Shown: piece after piece, positions 62,421 to 64,000 of the stretch
Layout of the letters: each line of letters begins with the position of its first letter
How positions within the stretch are numbered: the stretch's first letter is position 1
Assembly (NCBI GenBank): GCA_031550975.1
Contig: JAVBOC010000009.1
Location: forward strand, 38,659-102,658
Direction: 5' to 3'
Length of the DNA stretch: 64,000 nucleotides
From: UBA947 sp031550975
GTDB lineage: Bacteria > Cyanobacteriota > Vampirovibrionia > Gastranaerophilales > Gastranaerophilaceae
Notes under the pieces: model-generated
Told to the model about the DNA's origin: nothing
What the model saw: the letters and a program-made list of their open reading frames with translations, nothing else
Databases searched by the model: none
Program-made: the position numbers and the translations under genes

Positions 62421-62501
62421 CTGTCATCCTGAACTTGTTTCAGGATTTGGTACAGAGGCAACCTGCATTAACTGGATTGCTTCGCAAAGCTCGCAATGAC
62501 A
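62421..62501. repeat. Chimeric B/C-family repeat
   Basis: Opens with the family B half (GTCATCCTGAACTTGTTTCAGG) and closes with the family C half (TGGATTGCTTCGC...CGCAATGAC). A composite of two families with shared GTCAT/ATGAC ends. Confidence 0.65.
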
Positions 62502-62538
62502 GAGGACAAATACAAAACTAACAACTAATGAGGTAAAC

Positions 62539-63939
62539 ATGACATTACAGCTTGCGGAACAATTTGAGGATAACGAACAATATAACGAGGCATACGCGGA
62601 GTACAAAAAGCTCTATGCGCAAAACCCTAAGGATTTGAGCCTGCTTGAGCGTCTTGGACACATCGCTATGTTGTTAAACATCAACGATGAGGCTTCAAAT
62701 TATTACTCAAAAATCCTTGAGTCTGACGCGACAAACACCATGGCGTATGAGCAATTGATGGATATTTATATTCACACAGACCGCTACAAATATTATGTCT
62801 ACCGCGGAAATCTTCATCAGGTTGAACAGAAATACGAACACGCAATAAACGATTACAAAAAGGCAATCAACGCAACGACTGAAGAAGATCAAATCAATTC
62901 GGCGCGCTTTGTTTTGGCAACACTCCTTGAACAAACCGGACAAATAAGCAAAGCCATTGACGAATATTTAAAAGTGCTTGACCACCAAGAGGCTGACGAA
63001 GCAGTTTATCTAAAACTGGCTAATTTATACGTTAAAGAAGATATGTTATCAAGCGCCGTTGACGTGTTAGAGCGCGCTCGCGCACACGGAGTTGAAACTC
63101 CAAAAATCAAAGAAACGCTCGCGCAATTGTATTTAAAAACAGGAAACTCAACCAGCGCGATTGAACTCACAGGCGACGAAGTTACAAAAATAAAATGTCT
63201 TCTTGGCGATGGCAAAATGTCAGAAGCATGGAGCGCAATTGAAGCCGCAGAAAAGAATTACAAAAAAGACCCGAAATTCCTTGCTGTAAAAGCGCAATAT
63301 TTTTATGAAACAAACGAAAACGAAAAAGCGCTCGAAACAGTTACAGAGTATGATAAATTCGAGAAAAACTCCCCGATTTCATACCAAATGCGTGCGCTGA
63401 TTTATGAAAACTTAAAAGACGAATATAACGCACACCTTAATTGGGGGCGTTACAATTTGGTTCGCGGGCAAAAGGATATTGCGATTAACGAATTCTTAAA
63501 CGCTTTTGGGATAAACAACGAGAGCGCAGATTTAGCTGCTGTTTTAGCTTCGCTTCACGAAGAAACCGGCGACAAACACCACGCGATGGAGTTTTACGAA
63601 AAACTTGTCGAACTAGAACCTGAAAACAAAACAGCGTTGGAAAAACTTGCGAAATATCGCGAAAGCATCGGCGACTACAGAGCGCAAGCAGATTATTTAG
63701 AAAAACTTCTTGAAGCCGACAAGCGCAACTACACCGTTATGAAAGACCTTGGACTCGCTTACGAAAAACTTCGCAACAAGCCTGACGCGCTAGCTATGTA
63801 TTCAAAATACCTTCAAGTTGCTTCTGGCGACTCAGATTACGACAAAATCAAAGCCAAATTCGACAAACTCAACAACACCGAAATGGCCGAAGAAGAAGGT
63901 CTGATTGATAAGATTATGAAAATGTTTAACAGAGATTAA
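62539..63939 (+). CDS. TPR-repeat protein, cytoplasmic
   Basis: 466 residues made almost entirely of TPR repeats (EHAINDYKKAINAT, QISKAIDEYLKVLDHQ, DYRAQADYLEKLLEADK), with no signal peptide. It is probably a scaffold or assembly factor. GAGG precedes the ATG. Confidence 0.85.
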   Translation: MTLQLAEQFEDNEQYNEAYAEYKKLYAQNPKDLSLLERLGHIAMLLNINDEASNYYSKILESDATNTMAYEQLMDIYIHTDRYKYYVYRGNLHQVEQKYEHAINDYKKAINATTEEDQINSARFVLATLLEQTGQISKAIDEYLKVLDHQEADEAVYLKLANLYVKEDMLSSAVDVLERARAHGVETPKIKETLAQLYLKTGNSTSAIELTGDEVTKIKCLLGDGKMSEAWSAIEAAEKNYKKDPKFLAVKAQYFYETNENEKALETVTEYDKFEKNSPISYQMRALIYENLKDEYNAHLNWGRYNLVRGQKDIAINEFLNAFGINNESADLAAVLASLHEETGDKHHAMEFYEKLVELEPENKTALEKLAKYRESIGDYRAQADYLEKLLEADKRNYTVMKDLGLAYEKLRNKPDALAMYSKYLQVASGDSDYDKIKAKFDKLNNTEMAEEEGLIDKIMKMFNRD

Positions 63940-63966
63940 ACCTTACAAAATGACACAACAATCTTT

Positions 63967-64000
63967 GTCATTCCGGGCTTGATCCGGAATCTTCCACCGT
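63967..64000. repeat. Family B repeat, cut by the window end
   Basis: TGTCATTCCGGGCTTGATCCGG and CTTCCACCGT, the opening half of family B, 28 bp after the TPR gene. Confidence 0.7.

Noticed and set aside
4533..63999. CRISPR arrays among the repeats
   Set aside because: Copies are kilobases apart, vary in length and have no regular spacers or cas genes.

Overview
The window is a gene-dense, moderately AT-rich stretch of a bacterial chromosome. It holds about 55 protein genes, one clear tRNA (tRNA-Phe), a probable 6S RNA and many short dispersed repeats. No rRNA, CRISPR array, insertion sequence or prophage was seen. The gene content suggests a non-photosynthetic relative of Cyanobacteria, of the Melainabacteria/Gastranaerophilales type. 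The support is LL-diaminopimelate aminotransferase, glycine-tRNA ligase alpha without an adjacent beta gene, glycogen synthase, many TPR proteins, a CpaE-like ATPase, an isolated FlhB, and several orphan proteins with a short N-terminal (I/A/N)SF(A/G)-type motif. This placement is an inference from gene content and memory, not from a phylogenetic marker.

Layout. 1-4.5 kb: large orphan membrane protein, a GH13 enzyme with an EF-hand loop, panD. 4.6-8.5 kb: yajQ, trxB with a secreted partner, a His/Pro-rich lipoprotein, pgi. 8.7-12.7 kb: two tandem APC amino-acid permeases behind glyQ. 12.9-17.6 kb: dNMP-kinase-like protein, recN, a second GH13 enzyme. 17.7-20 kb: NarL-type regulator, TPR protein, a broken tRNA-Phe copy, tRNA-Phe, and infC with a probable AUA start. 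20-30.2 kb: accessory-looking genes (degenerate kinase, 46-residue ORF, TPR protein, methyltransferase, TOPRIM protein, papain-like protein, leaderless-secretion 5'-nucleotidase family protein) plus dusB. 29.6-31.4 kb: sigma factor and FlhB. 31.6-33.2 kb: coupled orphan pair, the second PRTase-like. 33.2-38.5 kb: metF-deoC, a very long phosphohexomutase, two acyltransferases. 38.4-43.1 kb: HEAT protein, transketolase C-half, ftsE, ftsX. 43-50.8 kb: ribF, aspS, SPFH/NfeD pair, uvrB carrying an in-frame stop, CpaE-like ATPase. 50.8-64 kb: 6S-like RNA, glgA behind a 1157-residue zinc-ribbon/cyclase-like/STAND-like protein, dapL, ruvB, YibE/F, metK, XRE regulator, pth, TPR protein.

The genes form small operons, several with 4-14 bp overlaps. 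Central carbon and glycogen metabolism recurs (pgi, phosphohexomutase, glgA, two GH13 enzymes, transketolase half, deoC), but at scattered sites.

The strongest unexplained signals are five. (1) A recurrent arrangement in which a TATAAT-like -10 box, often TGn-extended, ends 6-7 nt before the start codon, predicting leaderless mRNAs for at least six genes. (2) A roughly 172-nt structured RNA with its own promoter and a 6S-like fold. (3) An in-frame TAA in an otherwise perfect uvrB. (4) A tRNA-Phe copy interrupted at both the D and T regions, next to the intact gene. (5) A set of modular intergenic repeats sharing GTCAT...ATGAC ends, which recombine with each other and run into gene starts.
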